Assembly (NCBI RefSeq): GCF_014638095.1
Contig: NZ_BMFH01000001.1
Coordinates: 1,185,060-1,249,059, forward strand
Source: Muriicola marianensis
GTDB taxonomy: Bacteria; Bacteroidota; Bacteroidia; Flavobacteriales; Flavobacteriaceae
DNA: 64,000 nt
Direction: 5' to 3'
In this document: piece by piece, positions 37,471 to 45,457 of the stretch
Numbering within the stretch: position 1 is the stretch's first letter
How the letters are laid out: each line of letters begins with the position of its first letter
Position numbers and translations under genes: made by a program
Notes under the pieces: model-generated
Database searches by the model: none
Told to the model about the DNA's origin: nothing
What the model saw: the letters and a program-made list of their open reading frames with translations, nothing else

Positions 37471-38013
37471 CTAGCTCTTATTCCTCTTTTCCCTGAGTTT
37501 ACACCAGAAATCCCATACCACTACCCCGGCACTTACCGCGATGTTCAGGGAATGTTTGGTACCCTCCTGGGGGATCTCCAATACGCTGTGGCAGGCGTTG
37601 ACCACCTCCTGGGAAACCCCTTTTACTTCATTGCCGAAGACCAGGGCATAAGGTTTATCGGTTGAGGGCTTAAATTCGTTCAGGGGAAGAGCACCTTCAG
37701 CCTGCTCTACGGCCAGGCAGTAGTGGTTTTCCCTCAGTTCCCTGATCAGGGCCAGGCAATCTTTTCGGTATTCCCAGCTAACACTTTCGGTGGCCCCCAG
37801 TGCCGTTTTCCTTATATCCTTGTGGGGAGGGGTGGCTGTGATCCCGCAGAGATATATCTTTTTGACTAAAAATGCATCAGCCGTACGAAAGACCGAGCCT
37901 ATGTTGTGGAGGCTGCGGATATTGTCCAGAACGAGGACCAGAGGGGTCTTATCAGCCTCCTTAAATGCCTTTACATCCAGTCTGTCGAGTTCTTTATTCA
38001 GCAGTTTTCTCAT
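37471..38013 (-). CDS. SpoU/TrmH-family RNA methyltransferase
   Basis: A 180-residue SPOUT methyltransferase with the deep trefoil knot motifs: [21 protein letters not shown] (motif 1 with the catalytic Arg), [16 protein letters not shown] (motif 2) and [15 protein letters not shown] (motif 3). It is a single-domain form without an N-terminal substrate-binding domain. The target would be a 2'-O-ribose in tRNA or rRNA; which one cannot be told. Divergent from mutS. Confidence 0.9.
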   Translation of the reverse strand: MRKLLNKELDRLDVKAFKEADKTPLVLVLDNIRSLHNIGSVFRTADAFLVKKIYLCGITATPPHKDIRKTALGATESVSWEYRKDCLALIRELRENHYCLAVEQAEGALPLNEFKPSTDKPYALVFGNEVKGVSQEVVNACHSVLEIPQEGTKHSLNIAVSAGVVVWDFWCKLREKRNKS

Positions 38014-38110
38014 GGGGTTTCATATAGGTCGAAAGGATGTTCAAGTTATCCCAAAATATCAACAACTGTTTACATTGCAGGGGCAAATCGGTATTTTCGT
38101 CTTACGGGTG

Positions 38111-38137
38111 CAAAGATAGGCTTAAGCCATTGTTCAA
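38111..38137 (-). promoter_or_regulatory. Possible promoter of the SpoU methyltransferase gene
   Basis: On the minus strand TTG (38137-38135), then 16 bp, then TATCTTTG (38118-38111). The spacer is slightly short. The pair overlaps the 5' flank of mutS, so the two genes share this 135-bp region. Confidence 0.4.
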
Positions 38138-38148
38138 AAAGAAAGGAA

Positions 38149-40761
38149 ATGAAAAAAACCGGGAAGGTAACTCCCCTCATGAAGCAATACAACACCATCA
38201 AGACCAAGTATCCTGATGCACTGTTGTTATTTCGCGTAGGCGACTTCTACGAGACCTTTGGGGAAGATGCTGTCAAAGCTTCGCGTATTCTCGGCATCAT
38301 CCTCACCCAGCGGAACAACGGGGGTGATCGCACTGAACTCGCGGGTTTTCCTCATCACTCCCTGAACACTTATTTGCCCAAACTGGTGAAAGCGGGTCAG
38401 CGCGTAGCCATATGTGACCAGCTCGAAGACCCGAAACAGACCAAGACCATTGTCAAAAGGGGCGTCACAGAATTGGTTACCCCGGGGGTCGCCCTTAACG
38501 ATGATATCCTGTCCTCAAAAAGCAATAATTTCCTTTGTGCCCTGCATTTCGGTTCTTCGGGTTACGGTATCGCCATGCTGGATATTTCCACAGGGGAATT
38601 CCTGACCTCTGAAGGCAGTACAGAGGAAGTGGATACCTTGTTGCAGCATTTCAATCCCAGCGAGATCCTTCTCTCCAAAAAACACAAGACCGATTTTGCA
38701 GAGACCTTCGGCTCCTCTCATCATACTTTTTTAATGGAAGACTGGATCTTCCAGGAGGATTATGCCACAGAATCCCTTTGCAAACATTTCAAGACCTCTT
38801 CCCTGAAAGGATTTGGGGTTGCAGGCCTCACTTCAGGGATCATTGCTTCCGGTGCGGCATTGCATTACCTCTCGGAGACAGAACACAGAAGACTGCAGCA
38901 CATCAACAAACTAGTGCGTATCGCGAATAAGGAACACGTTTGGATGGACCGCTTTACGATCCGAAATCTGGAACTCTTTCATTCTCCTCACCCTGAGGCT
39001 GTAACCTTGCTCGAGGTCATTGACAAGACTAAATCCCCAATGGGGGGAAGACTGTTAAAGCGTTGGCTCTCATTTCCATTGAAAGACCTTGAAAAGATAC
39101 GTGCCAGGCACAGGGCCGTCGGGCATTTCCACAGTGAGGAAGGGGTGTTGCGAAAACTCCAGGCGGGAATTGGAAAGATGGGAGACCTCGAAAGACTGGT
39201 CGCCAAGGTCGCAACAGGCAGGATCAACCCCAGGGAGACCATACAGCTCAAGAATTCCCTGGAGGCCGTTGTCCCTATAAAGCAAGTGATCAGCCATACA
39301 GGTAACGAGTCCGTAGATGTACTCGGACAGGGACTGGACACCTGTGAAGAACTCAGGAAACGGATCAAGGAAGTGCTTAATGAGGAGGCCCCGGTACAAC
39401 TGGGAAAAGGCAGCACGATCGCCCCGGGCTTCTCGGCAGAACTGGACGAGCTCAGAGGTCTGGCCACCTCAGGAAAGGACTATTTGGACCAGATGCTGGC
39501 CCGGGAAACGGAACGCACAGGGATCACCAGCCTTAAGATCGCTTCCAATAATGTTTTCGGGTATTACATTGAGGTAAGGAATACACATAAGGACAAGGTT
39601 CCGGAAGACTGGATCAGGAAGCAAACACTGGTCAGTGCAGAGCGTTATATCACGGAAGAATTGAAGGAATACGAGGCAAAGATCCTGGGGGCGGAAGAAC
39701 GTATCCTGGAACTGGAGCAGCAGCTCTTTTCCCAGCTGGTCTTGTGGATGCATGCTTACATTAATCGCATACAAGAGACTGCAAAAGGTATTGCCTCCAT
39801 AGATTGTCTCTGCGGATTTGCCGAGCTGGCCCGGGAGAACCGGTATATAGCTCCTGTTATGAATGATTCAACCGCACTCCACATTTCACAGGGCAGGCAC
39901 CCGGTCATTGAGAAACAACTCCCCCCGGGAGAAGCGTTTATTCCCAATGATGTGGTCCTTGACCGGGAGAATCAACAGATCATTATGATCACCGGACCCA
40001 ACATGAGCGGGAAGTCGGCTATTTTGAGACAAACGGCCCTGATCGTCTTGCTTGCCCAGATAGGAAGTTATGTCCCTGCTGAGGAAGCGAACATAGGGTT
40101 GGTCGATAAGATATTTACCCGCGTAGGGGCCAGTGACAATATCTCTCTGGGAGAATCCACTTTTATGGTGGAGATGAACGAGACAGCCTCCATTTTGAAC
40201 AACCTGTCGGAGCGCAGTTTGCTGTTACTCGATGAGATCGGGCGGGGGACCAGCACTTATGACGGGATCTCAATTGCCTGGGCTATTGCGGAGTACCTTC
40301 ACGAACATCCTACGAGGGCTAAAACCTTATTCGCCACTCATTACCACGAACTCAATGAGATGGCCGCCACTTTTGAACGGATAAAGAATTACAATGTCAG
40401 CGTAAAAGAATTAAAGGACAAGGTCCTTTTTCTAAGGAAACTGAGCCCGGGAGGAAGTGCCCACAGTTTTGGCATCCATGTCGCGAAGATGGCAGGCATG
40501 CCCCAGCAGGTTGTACACAGGGCAAACAAGGTCATGAAAAAACTGGAACAGAGTCATTCCAGTGAGGAGATTACCGGCAAACTTCAGGCGGCGGCTTCTG
40601 AAATGCAATTGAGCTTCTTCCACCTGGATGACCCCCTGTTGGAGGAGATCAAGGAGGAGATCCTCACCCTTGATATCAACACCTTGACTCCGGTGGAAGC
40701 CCTTATGAAACTCAACGAGATCAAGCGGTTGCTTACCAAGAACAAGAAAGCAACTTCCTGA
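38149..40761 (+). CDS. mutS: DNA mismatch repair protein MutS
   Basis: The mismatch sensor of post-replicative repair; 870 residues. FYE (33-35, in [11 protein letters not shown]) is the Phe-X-Glu that stacks on and contacts the mismatched base. The ATPase domain has Walker A GPNMSGKS (616-623), Walker [16 protein letters not shown] and the H-loop FATHYHEL. I start at ATG 38149 ([14 protein letters not shown]). An in-frame open stretch reaches 81 codons further upstream, but it runs antisense into the methyltransferase gene and matches nothing in MutS. Confidence 0.97.
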   Translation: MKKTGKVTPLMKQYNTIKTKYPDALLLFRVGDFYETFGEDAVKASRILGIILTQRNNGGDRTELAGFPHHSLNTYLPKLVKAGQRVAICDQLEDPKQTKTIVKRGVTELVTPGVALNDDILSSKSNNFLCALHFGSSGYGIAMLDISTGEFLTSEGSTEEVDTLLQHFNPSEILLSKKHKTDFAETFGSSHHTFLMEDWIFQEDYATESLCKHFKTSSLKGFGVAGLTSGIIASGAALHYLSETEHRRLQHINKLVRIANKEHVWMDRFTIRNLELFHSPHPEAVTLLEVIDKTKSPMGGRLLKRWLSFPLKDLEKIRARHRAVGHFHSEEGVLRKLQAGIGKMGDLERLVAKVATGRINPRETIQLKNSLEAVVPIKQVISHTGNESVDVLGQGLDTCEELRKRIKEVLNEEAPVQLGKGSTIAPGFSAELDELRGLATSGKDYLDQMLARETERTGITSLKIASNNVFGYYIEVRNTHKDKVPEDWIRKQTLVSAERYITEELKEYEAKILGAEERILELEQQLFSQLVLWMHAYINRIQETAKGIASIDCLCGFAELARENRYIAPVMNDSTALHISQGRHPVIEKQLPPGEAFIPNDVVLDRENQQIIMITGPNMSGKSAILRQTALIVLLAQIGSYVPAEEANIGLVDKIFTRVGASDNISLGESTFMVEMNETASILNNLSERSLLLLDEIGRGTSTYDGISIAWAIAEYLHEHPTRAKTLFATHYHELNEMAATFERIKNYNVSVKELKDKVLFLRKLSPGGSAHSFGIHVAKMAGMPQQVVHRANKVMKKLEQSHSSEEITGKLQAAASEMQLSFFHLDDPLLEEIKEEILTLDINTLTPVEALMKLNEIKRLLTKNKKATS

Positions 40762-40804
40762 CAAGAGTAAAGGCTCAACTCCTTTCTTTTTCCCCTGAAA
40801 GTTC

Positions 40805-40834
40805 TTTGGATTTTACGGAATTGTATTAAATTTG
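40805..40834 (+). promoter_or_regulatory. Promoter of tRNA-Gly
   Basis: TTTG (40805-40808), 18 bp spacer, TAAATTTG (40827-40834): a full match to the Bacteroidota promoter consensus. The mature tRNA begins 39 bp downstream of the -7 element. Confidence 0.7.
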
Positions 40835-40872
40835 CATCCGCATCTGTCGGAGATGCGTTATTCTGACGAATT

Positions 40873-40945
40873 GCGAAAATAGCTCAGTTGGTAGAGCGCC
40901 ACCTTGCCAAGGTGGAGGTCGCGGGTTCGAATCCCGTTTTTCGCT
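40873..40945 (+). tRNA. tRNA-Gly(GCC)
   Basis: A 73-nt cloverleaf. Acceptor GCGAAAA pairs with TTTTCGC, the anticodon stem is CCACC/GGTGG with loop TTGCCAA giving anticodon GCC, and the T-arm has GCGGG-TTCGAAT-CCCGT. The discriminator base is T. The CCA end is not encoded. It is followed by its own terminator. Confidence 0.97.
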
Positions 40946-40950
40946 CAGAG

Positions 40951-40977
40951 AAAACGCTGCCTGCCAGCGTTTTTTTG
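40951..40977 (+). terminator. Terminator after tRNA-Gly
   Basis: AAACGCTG and CAGCGTTT form an 8-bp stem with a CCTGC loop, followed by T residues, 6 nt after the tRNA end. Confidence 0.85.
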
Positions 40978-40995
40978 TTTGATTAAGTCCCTTTA

Positions 40996-41157
40996 GGCTC
41001 GAGTGGTGGTCCCGATAGTTATCGGGAGGTAGACACGTTGCGACAGCGGCGTGTTAAGCATCACTAGTTTAGCAGAGGCTCGAGTGGTGGTCCCGATAGC
41101 TATCGGGAGGTAGACACGTTGCGACAGCGGCGTGTTAAGCATCACTAGTTTAGCAGA
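40996..41157 (+). repeat. Two tandem 81-bp units built from the 5' part of the tRNA-Leu gene
   Basis: Copy 1 is 40996-41076 and copy 2 is 41077-41157; they differ at one base (ATAGTTAT versus ATAGCTAT). The next 81-bp register at 41158 is the intact tRNA-Leu. Each unit starts with its acceptor and first bases (GGCTCGAGTGGTGG). Then, in place of the four D-loop bases AATT, comes the palindrome TCCCGATAGYTATCGGGA, followed by the D-arm text GGTAGACACGTTG. The remaining 37 bp are unrelated to tRNA; with the D-arm they can form a second stem ACACGTTGC/GCGGCGTGT. No anticodon arm or T-arm, so these are not functional tRNAs. Confidence 0.9.
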
Positions 41158-41158
41158 G

Positions 41159-41243
41159 GCTCGAGTGGTGGAATTGGTAGACACGTTGGACTTAAAATCC
41201 AATGGCCATTACGGCCGTGCGGGTTCAAGTCCCGCCTCGAGTA
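41159..41243 (+). tRNA. tRNA-Leu(UAA)
   Basis: An 85-nt class II tRNA. Acceptor GCTCGAG pairs with CTCGAGT (G1-U72), anticodon stem TTGGA/TCCAA with loop CTTAAAA giving anticodon TAA, a long variable arm (TGGCCATTACGGCCG), and T-arm GCGGG-TTCAAGT-CCCGC. Discriminator base A. The two preceding 81-bp units repeat its first ~31 bases. Confidence 0.96.
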
Positions 41244-41253
41244 CAGATGCGAG

Positions 41254-41283
41254 AAAAAGCCAGCGCTATGCGCTGGTTTTTTA
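41254..41283 (+). terminator. Terminator after tRNA-Leu
   Basis: CCAGCGC and GCGCTGG form a 7-bp stem with a TAT loop, extended by A/T pairs and followed by six T residues. Confidence 0.85.
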
Positions 41284-41328
41284 TTTCTTAACGCCGAGCC
41301 AAGCTCGCTTGAGCGAAGGCGGCTGAAA

Positions 41329-41377
41329 TAAAAAGCCGGCATGAAATGCCGGCTTTTTCTCGTTCAAGATGTTCGGG
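41329..41377. repeat. Left copy of a ~47-bp hairpin repeat flanking the AT-rich islet
   Basis: AAAAGCCGGCAT-GAA-ATGCCGGCTTTT is a near-perfect bidirectional terminator-type hairpin, followed by TCTCGTTCAAGATGTTCGGG. The same sequence, with a few changes, recurs in direct orientation at 43287-43335 on the other side of the DUF4236 gene and the small Cys-rich gene. Confidence 0.8.
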
Positions 41378-41415
41378 CGGGACTCAACGACGAAGGAGTT
41401 AATTCCCGCCTTTTT
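41376..41415 (+). terminator. Terminator-like stem-loop in the tRNA-Leu / islet gap
   Basis: GGCGGGA (41376-41382) pairs with TCCCGCC (41404-41410), extended by ACTC/GAGT inside, then five T residues. No gene on the plus strand ends just before it, so it may be a remnant or part of the repeat boundary. The rest of 41244-41482 holds a CGCC..GGCGG hairpin at ~41292-41322 and no gene. Confidence 0.45.
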
Positions 41416-41482
41416 AACTCTTAAAGTTATTCAGAATTTGTGCGATGTATAATAATTCACAAGACAGAATTGAACTTTTATC

Positions 41483-42907
41483 TTAAAAATTCCCATTATT
41501 TAAAATCTCATCAATCTTATCTTCACTCGCTTCTATTTTCGCCAACATCCTTAGAACTTCAAAAAAGGAGTCCATGGCTCCTTGTTTGGAGGTCATTATA
41601 AAGGCATTAAAGCCATTCCCCGAAGCAATCGAATATTGGGAATATAAACAGACGGGCAACCTCCTGTTGTTAGAGAAACGTCTATCAGGTCCACCATCTT
41701 TATTTACGTATTGAAAGGTAAAATCTATCTCATTGGCATCTGATAACAGTCTGTCACTTTCAACAAACCTAGTCATACCTGATTCCAAAATAATATTGTC
41801 ATATTGTAATCCCGCGAGTTCATTCCCCCTTTTTAAAAGAAGAATATCTGGAAAGAAAAACAATTGGGTGGTCATCAATTTAATGACTGGAACCTTTACA
41901 TTGGTTTTGAAATACTTAAATGGCATTTCATTACTACTATAACCTTTTATGAGTTTCCTATTCACCATTGTACCAGCCCCAGAAGAGTATTTTAGGTCCA
42001 AACTTTTTTGAGAGGTGATTATCTGCCATTTTCCTTGAGATGACATAAAATCATCGAAAGAGGACTGAATTTGGGATTCTATTTCACTCAACAAATCATC
42101 TTTTTCATAAATCAGATTAACTGATTTTCTTCTTTTATCTAAGTAACCAAGAAAAAATATCCAAAACACGTATAACACCCCTCCTCCTGCCAAAAAATAC
42201 AACTTCGTATCGGCCTCTGGATTTTTTTCAATTCTTTGGTTCGTTCCGGTCTTTACTTTAACGGTACCTGCAAGGTTTTTATGAACATAAAGAGTGTCTC
42301 CTGGTCTTCTCAAAACTTTTATCCAGTTGCCCTCGGCCGAATCAAGAAATAAAAATTTTTCACCTCGTCTTGCTTGATAAACAACATCAGAATTTGACGT
42401 GGATGGCTGATTTCTTAAGTTGGCGATGGAATTCGAAATTGTTGTTACATTTTCATATACATCCTCTGAAACCTTCTTTTCACGCTCTTTAAAAAAAAGT
42501 ATACCGAAATAAAAAAATAATGGCACTACAATGAGTAATGGATATGACCCAAGAACATGTATTAAGTCAACTTTGTTTGCTTTTTTTTGTACCTCAGTGA
42601 TAAACTCTTGTGATTCAGAATCCGTGATTTTATCAAAGTTTTGTGTGATATGAGAAACTGGAATATCACTTAATCCTAGTTCCTGATATTGTTTATTATC
42701 ATTCTGGGATTTTCTTTTTGACGCGCCTTTTCCTAAGTATTTTCTATAGTAAAAACCATTTCTGCCTAAATGAACATACGTCCCAGCGGGACCAAAAACC
42801 AGTCTAGCTCCCTTTACACCAGTCGAAATACCTATTCCACTTTTAGAAAAATTCAATTTTAAAAGATTGCCAAGTATTCCTAAAGACTTTCGGAAATAAA
42901 AACCCAT
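41483..42907 (-). CDS. DUF4236 protein with SH3-like region and two membrane segments
   Basis: A 474-residue protein of unknown function. Residues 1-60 are DUF4236: MGFYFRKSLGI, FSKSGIGISTGVKGARLVFG, then GTYVHLGRNGFYYRKYLGKG. A membrane segment lies near 125-145 (YPLLIVVPLFFYFGILFF), a bacterial SH3-like stretch near 175-220 (VVYQARRGEKFLFLDSAEGN, WIKVLRRPGDTLYV), and a second membrane segment near 240. The C-terminal ~220 residues are probably cytosolic and resemble nothing I recognise. The gene is clearly AT-richer than the rest of the window and lies with the next small gene between two copies of a hairpin repeat, which suggests horizontal acquisition. Confidence 0.75.
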   Translation of the reverse strand: MGFYFRKSLGILGNLLKLNFSKSGIGISTGVKGARLVFGPAGTYVHLGRNGFYYRKYLGKGASKRKSQNDNKQYQELGLSDIPVSHITQNFDKITDSESQEFITEVQKKANKVDLIHVLGSYPLLIVVPLFFYFGILFFKEREKKVSEDVYENVTTISNSIANLRNQPSTSNSDVVYQARRGEKFLFLDSAEGNWIKVLRRPGDTLYVHKNLAGTVKVKTGTNQRIEKNPEADTKLYFLAGGGVLYVFWIFFLGYLDKRRKSVNLIYEKDDLLSEIESQIQSSFDDFMSSQGKWQIITSQKSLDLKYSSGAGTMVNRKLIKGYSSNEMPFKYFKTNVKVPVIKLMTTQLFFFPDILLLKRGNELAGLQYDNIILESGMTRFVESDRLLSDANEIDFTFQYVNKDGGPDRRFSNNRRLPVCLYSQYSIASGNGFNAFIMTSKQGAMDSFFEVLRMLAKIEASEDKIDEILNNGNF

Positions 42908-43012
42908 ACCTAATTAGTTACTTTATTATGAAAATAAAATTCATATTTGAATGATCCCGAAACATACATTATTACTAAATTACTTCTATTCTATAAAAAT
43001 AGACATACAGAA

Positions 43013-43228
43013 ATGAGACCATCAAGATTTATAATTCCAATAGCCATTTTAGCGCTATTTTCACTTTTAGGATTTTCCGAGAATGAAGGAAATAAATTAG
43101 AAGTAAAGCTGTCCAATTTGGCTAAAATGGAGGTAGTCAAGTGCAAATACAGGCAGTGCAATGCCGTGGCCAAATCAACAGGAAAAAGATGTCAAAAATG
43201 TGTCTCTAAATCTTCTGATACGAAGTGA
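43013..43228 (+). CDS. Small exported Cys-rich peptide (DUF5763-like zinc-binding motif)
   Basis: A 71-residue protein with a hydrophobic N-terminal segment (FIIPIAILALFSLLGFS), probably a signal peptide or anchor, and a C-terminal motif with the pattern CKYRQCNAVAKSTGKRCQKC. This looks like the C-x-A-x-T-K-x-G-x-x-C knuckle of the DUF5763-type small proteins of Bacteroidota. Function unknown. I start at ATG 43013; an upstream in-frame TTG at 42947 would bury the hydrophobic segment. It is divergent from the DUF4236 gene within the AT-rich islet. Confidence 0.55.
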   Translation: MRPSRFIIPIAILALFSLLGFSENEGNKLEVKLSNLAKMEVVKCKYRQCNAVAKSTGKRCQKCVSKSSDTK

Positions 43229-43286
43229 TCTCTGCACAAAAAATGACTTTCAAAATTATTAATTGGACTATATTTTAATATGCAAT

Positions 43287-43335
43287 AAAACCGGCATTTC
43301 ATGCCGGCTTTTTCTCGTTTGAAATGTTCGTGGCG
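43287..43335. repeat. Right copy of the ~47-bp hairpin repeat flanking the AT-rich islet
   Basis: AAAACCGGCAT-TTC-ATGCCGGCTTTT, then TCTCGTTTGAAATGTTCGTGG. It aligns with 41329-41377 with one base missing in the stem, an inverted loop (GAA versus TTC) and small changes in the flank. It would also act as a terminator for the small gene ending at 43228. Confidence 0.8.
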
Positions 43336-43365
43336 TTATAAATCTGCACTATCAATCTGACTTAT

Positions 43366-43998
43366 CTATTTGGTATAAGGAATCCTTCTTGACACTTTCC
43401 GCATCAGTACATTGATAAGATCATCTGCTGAAGAGCCTAAACCGCCTTTTACATTCTTGTAGTAGTTGACCACAACTTCGTTGTCCTTATGAATGAAGTC
43501 CATGTTTGCAGTGGCATTCTGTGTTGCCCCAACAAAGCCGATCACAGCCAGGCCTAAGGCCGCGGCATCCGACATGGGTTTATTCGTAGAAAATTTGCCG
43601 GTGACAACCACATCCACCCCCAGAATCTCACAGAGATTCGCAGGTATTTGCTCAAATGCCGTTAAAGGTTCAATCCCAGCGTCTTTTAGCAAGGAATTAG
43701 TCACCGTTGGGTTTTGGACTCCAACCAGAAGTTCTCCCCTTTTCTCCCTTGTCAGAAACCAAGAGTACATCGCCTTTTGAATATTAAGCGCTTCCTCATT
43801 TTCAATTTCCTTGATCTGTTCGGGTGTGAAATCCTTTAATTCCTTTGGCCTTAATTTCACCGAAGTGTCTAATGGCAATATCGCGATTGTCTTGGTACCG
43901 GCGACATAGGTTCCGGCATCAGGGTGCACGTACAGTTTTGTCTGCGACTGCAAGGCGAGCGCAGAGAGTATCAGCATACTCGACAAAAATTTTTTCAT
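43366..43998 (-). CDS. Hypothetical secreted protein (possible CsgG/LpoB-like fold)
   Basis: A 210-residue protein with a signal peptide (MKKFLSSMLILSALALQSQ). The segment TKTIAILPLDTSVKLRP, then a long helix and LCEILGVDVVVTGKF follow the pattern of periplasmic proteins of the CsgG/LpoB type (strand, helix, then a VDVVVTG strand), but the match is weak and I do not claim it. AAALGLAVIGFVGATQNATAN is Ala/Gly-rich and resembles a turn or short hydrophobic loop. The start at 43998 is the one that gives the signal peptide. It follows the beta-barrel gene by 52 bp and is probably in the same operon. Confidence 0.6.
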   Translation of the reverse strand: MKKFLSSMLILSALALQSQTKLYVHPDAGTYVAGTKTIAILPLDTSVKLRPKELKDFTPEQIKEIENEEALNIQKAMYSWFLTREKRGELLVGVQNPTVTNSLLKDAGIEPLTAFEQIPANLCEILGVDVVVTGKFSTNKPMSDAAALGLAVIGFVGATQNATANMDFIHKDNEVVVNYYKNVKGGLGSSADDLINVLMRKVSRRIPYTK

Positions 43999-44050
43999 GA
44001 TGAGACTCGTTATGGACGTTAGTAAATCACAAGAGAGCGTCAATTATTCT

Positions 44051-44554
44051 TTAAAATTTATATCCAAGCCCTAATTGGAAACCACTCAGCTTCAAAGAGG
44101 CGTCAAATTCGTTATCTTCCACCAGGTTAGACAAGCCCAAGGTATACCTTCCCTCTACCAGGAAGTTCTCTGAAAAATCAAATGACAGTCCCAATGCAGC
44201 CCCGAAATTGAAAGATTTTTCCCCTTCTTCCGTATTGAGTAAGAATCCGAAACTGGGTCCTGCCACAACATTGAACTTATCTACTAAACCGAACTGTGCC
44301 AAAACGGGAACCTGAATCTGGTCCAGGTCCTTTATTGAGATGTAGTTGATCTCCGGCCTGATATTCAAGGTCTCTGCTGCCTCTATCTCGGTGAATAACC
44401 CCAGGTAAAATCCCGTCTCATTGTCACTGATCTTAATCCCGTCAAAATCCGCCTTGGCCGTCGCAAAATCGGCTCCTGCACGTACCCCAATACTCTGGGC
44501 GTTCACGCTTATTAATCCTGTAATAATGCACAATGTGAAAAAAAATGTTCTCAT
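44051..44554 (-). CDS. Small outer-membrane beta-barrel (porin-family) protein
   Basis: A 167-residue exported protein: signal peptide (MRTFFFTLCIITGLISVNAQ), then IGVRAGADFATAKADFDGIK, GFYLGLFTEIEAAETLNIRPE and further alternating strands ending in SGFQLGLGYKF, as in 8-stranded OmpW/OMP_b-brl barrels. Function unknown. It lies 210 bp downstream of the LytTR regulator gene and carries in its upstream region a bipartite motif shared with that operon's upstream region, so it may be a target of the regulator. Confidence 0.8.
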   Translation of the reverse strand: MRTFFFTLCIITGLISVNAQSIGVRAGADFATAKADFDGIKISDNETGFYLGLFTEIEAAETLNIRPEINYISIKDLDQIQVPVLAQFGLVDKFNVVAGPSFGFLLNTEEGEKSFNFGAALGLSFDFSENFLVEGRYTLGLSNLVEDNEFDASLKLSGFQLGLGYKF

Positions 44555-44627
44555 AGTCGACGTGTTTATTTAATTGATTGTTTTTATGGATTAAAGCAAA
44601 TACAAAATCAGAACACTAATAAATCTA

Positions 44628-44681
44628 TTCGTCGAACACAATAATGATCATGGCAAACAATGGAAAATAACCGACATTCAA
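44628..44681 (-). promoter_or_regulatory. Bipartite motif upstream of the beta-barrel gene
   Basis: On the plus strand TTCGTCGAACAC (44628-44639) and CCGACATTCAA (44671-44681). The same two blocks (TTCGACAAACAC and CCGACATTCAA) occur at 47226-47258 upstream of the lipoprotein-kinase-regulator operon. The gaps between blocks are 31 and 10 bp, a difference of 21 bp, i.e. two helical turns. The near block lies 74 bp upstream of the start codon here and 61 bp there. Confidence 0.4.
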
Positions 44682-44764
44682 ATTCCCGTTTGCTACATTG
44701 AGGAATCGTCATTTCACAAATACGGGAATAGGGGAAATTTCAGGATTTATGTTGATTGAAAATA

Positions 44765-45457
44765 TCAGTGGTTGTTCAGGATCTTTAAGAAATCGGATTT
44801 AAACTTCTGACCTATGGGTATCTTGTGTTTCCCGATAAACAACTGGTTTCCGCTGATGCTATTGAGCTTGTCGAGATTGATTGCAAAGGATTTATGGGAA
44901 CGAATAAACTTTTTATCGGGTAACAGATCAAGGATATTTGTAAATGTACTATTGGTCATCAGGAAATGGTCTTCCAAATGAATTTTTACATAATCCCCAA
45001 AGGCTTCCACATACAAAATTGCATCTATAGATACCTTATGCAGTGTTTTATCCGCCTTGACCATTAAATATTGATCATATCTGCCGGATGGACCTAACTG
45101 AGAGCTCTTTTCAAATGCCTTGGTGACCGCCGCATAAAATCTGTCAAAAGAAAAAGGCTTCAGCAGGTAGTCCACCGCATTTAATTCAAAACCGTCAACC
45201 GCATATTTTGAGTATGCCGTAGTAAAGATCACGGCCGGAGGGTTTTTCAATGATTTTAAGAATGTCAATCCGGATATCTTAGGCATATTGATATCTAAAA
45301 ACATGAGATCGATCTTATCACTTTTAAGTTTCTGCAACGCCTCAACCGCATCACCACAAATTCCGGAAAGGGTTAAAAAATCCACCTTATTTACGAAGGT
45401 CTCCAGTACCTTTTGTGAAGTTGGCTCATCGTCTACGATCAAACAATTAAGAAGCAT
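44765..45457 (-). CDS. LytTR-family response regulator
   Basis: A 230-residue transcription regulator: receiver domain at 1-115 with phosphoacceptor Asp55 (LMFLDINMPK), the Thr of VIFTTAYS and Lys of LLKPFSF, then a LytTR DNA-binding domain from about 130 (MVKADKTLHKVSIDAILYVEA, KFIRSHKSFAINLDKL, then IPIGQKFKSDF). LytTR proteins bind direct repeats in target promoters. The start at 45457 is the receiver's own N-terminus and overlaps the kinase stop by 11 bp, so the pair is cotranscribed. Likely targets are discussed under the bipartite motif. Confidence 0.93.
   Translation of the reverse strand: MLLNCLIVDDEPTSQKVLETFVNKVDFLTLSGICGDAVEALQKLKSDKIDLMFLDINMPKISGLTFLKSLKNPPAVIFTTAYSKYAVDGFELNAVDYLLKPFSFDRFYAAVTKAFEKSSQLGPSGRYDQYLMVKADKTLHKVSIDAILYVEAFGDYVKIHLEDHFLMTNSTFTNILDLLPDKKFIRSHKSFAINLDKLNSISGNQLFIGKHKIPIGQKFKSDFLKILNNH

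Noticed and set aside
37906..38148. 81-codon in-frame extension upstream of MutS
   Set aside because: It runs antisense into the methyltransferase gene, has no similarity to MutS, and the canonical MutS N-terminus begins at 38149.
40996..41157. CRISPR array
   Set aside because: Whole 81-bp units are nearly identical, with no variable spacers, and no cas genes are near.
40993..41202. Minus-strand 69-codon open frame with 27-residue internal repeats
   Set aside because: The repeats are the 81-bp tRNA-Leu-derived units read in frame (81 = 27 codons). It runs into the intact tRNA gene; no start signal or protein-like composition.
42947..43012. Upstream TTG start for the small Cys-rich peptide
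   Set aside because: It would move the hydrophobic segment inward and add AT-rich sequence without likeness; ATG 43013 gives a proper signal-like N-terminus.
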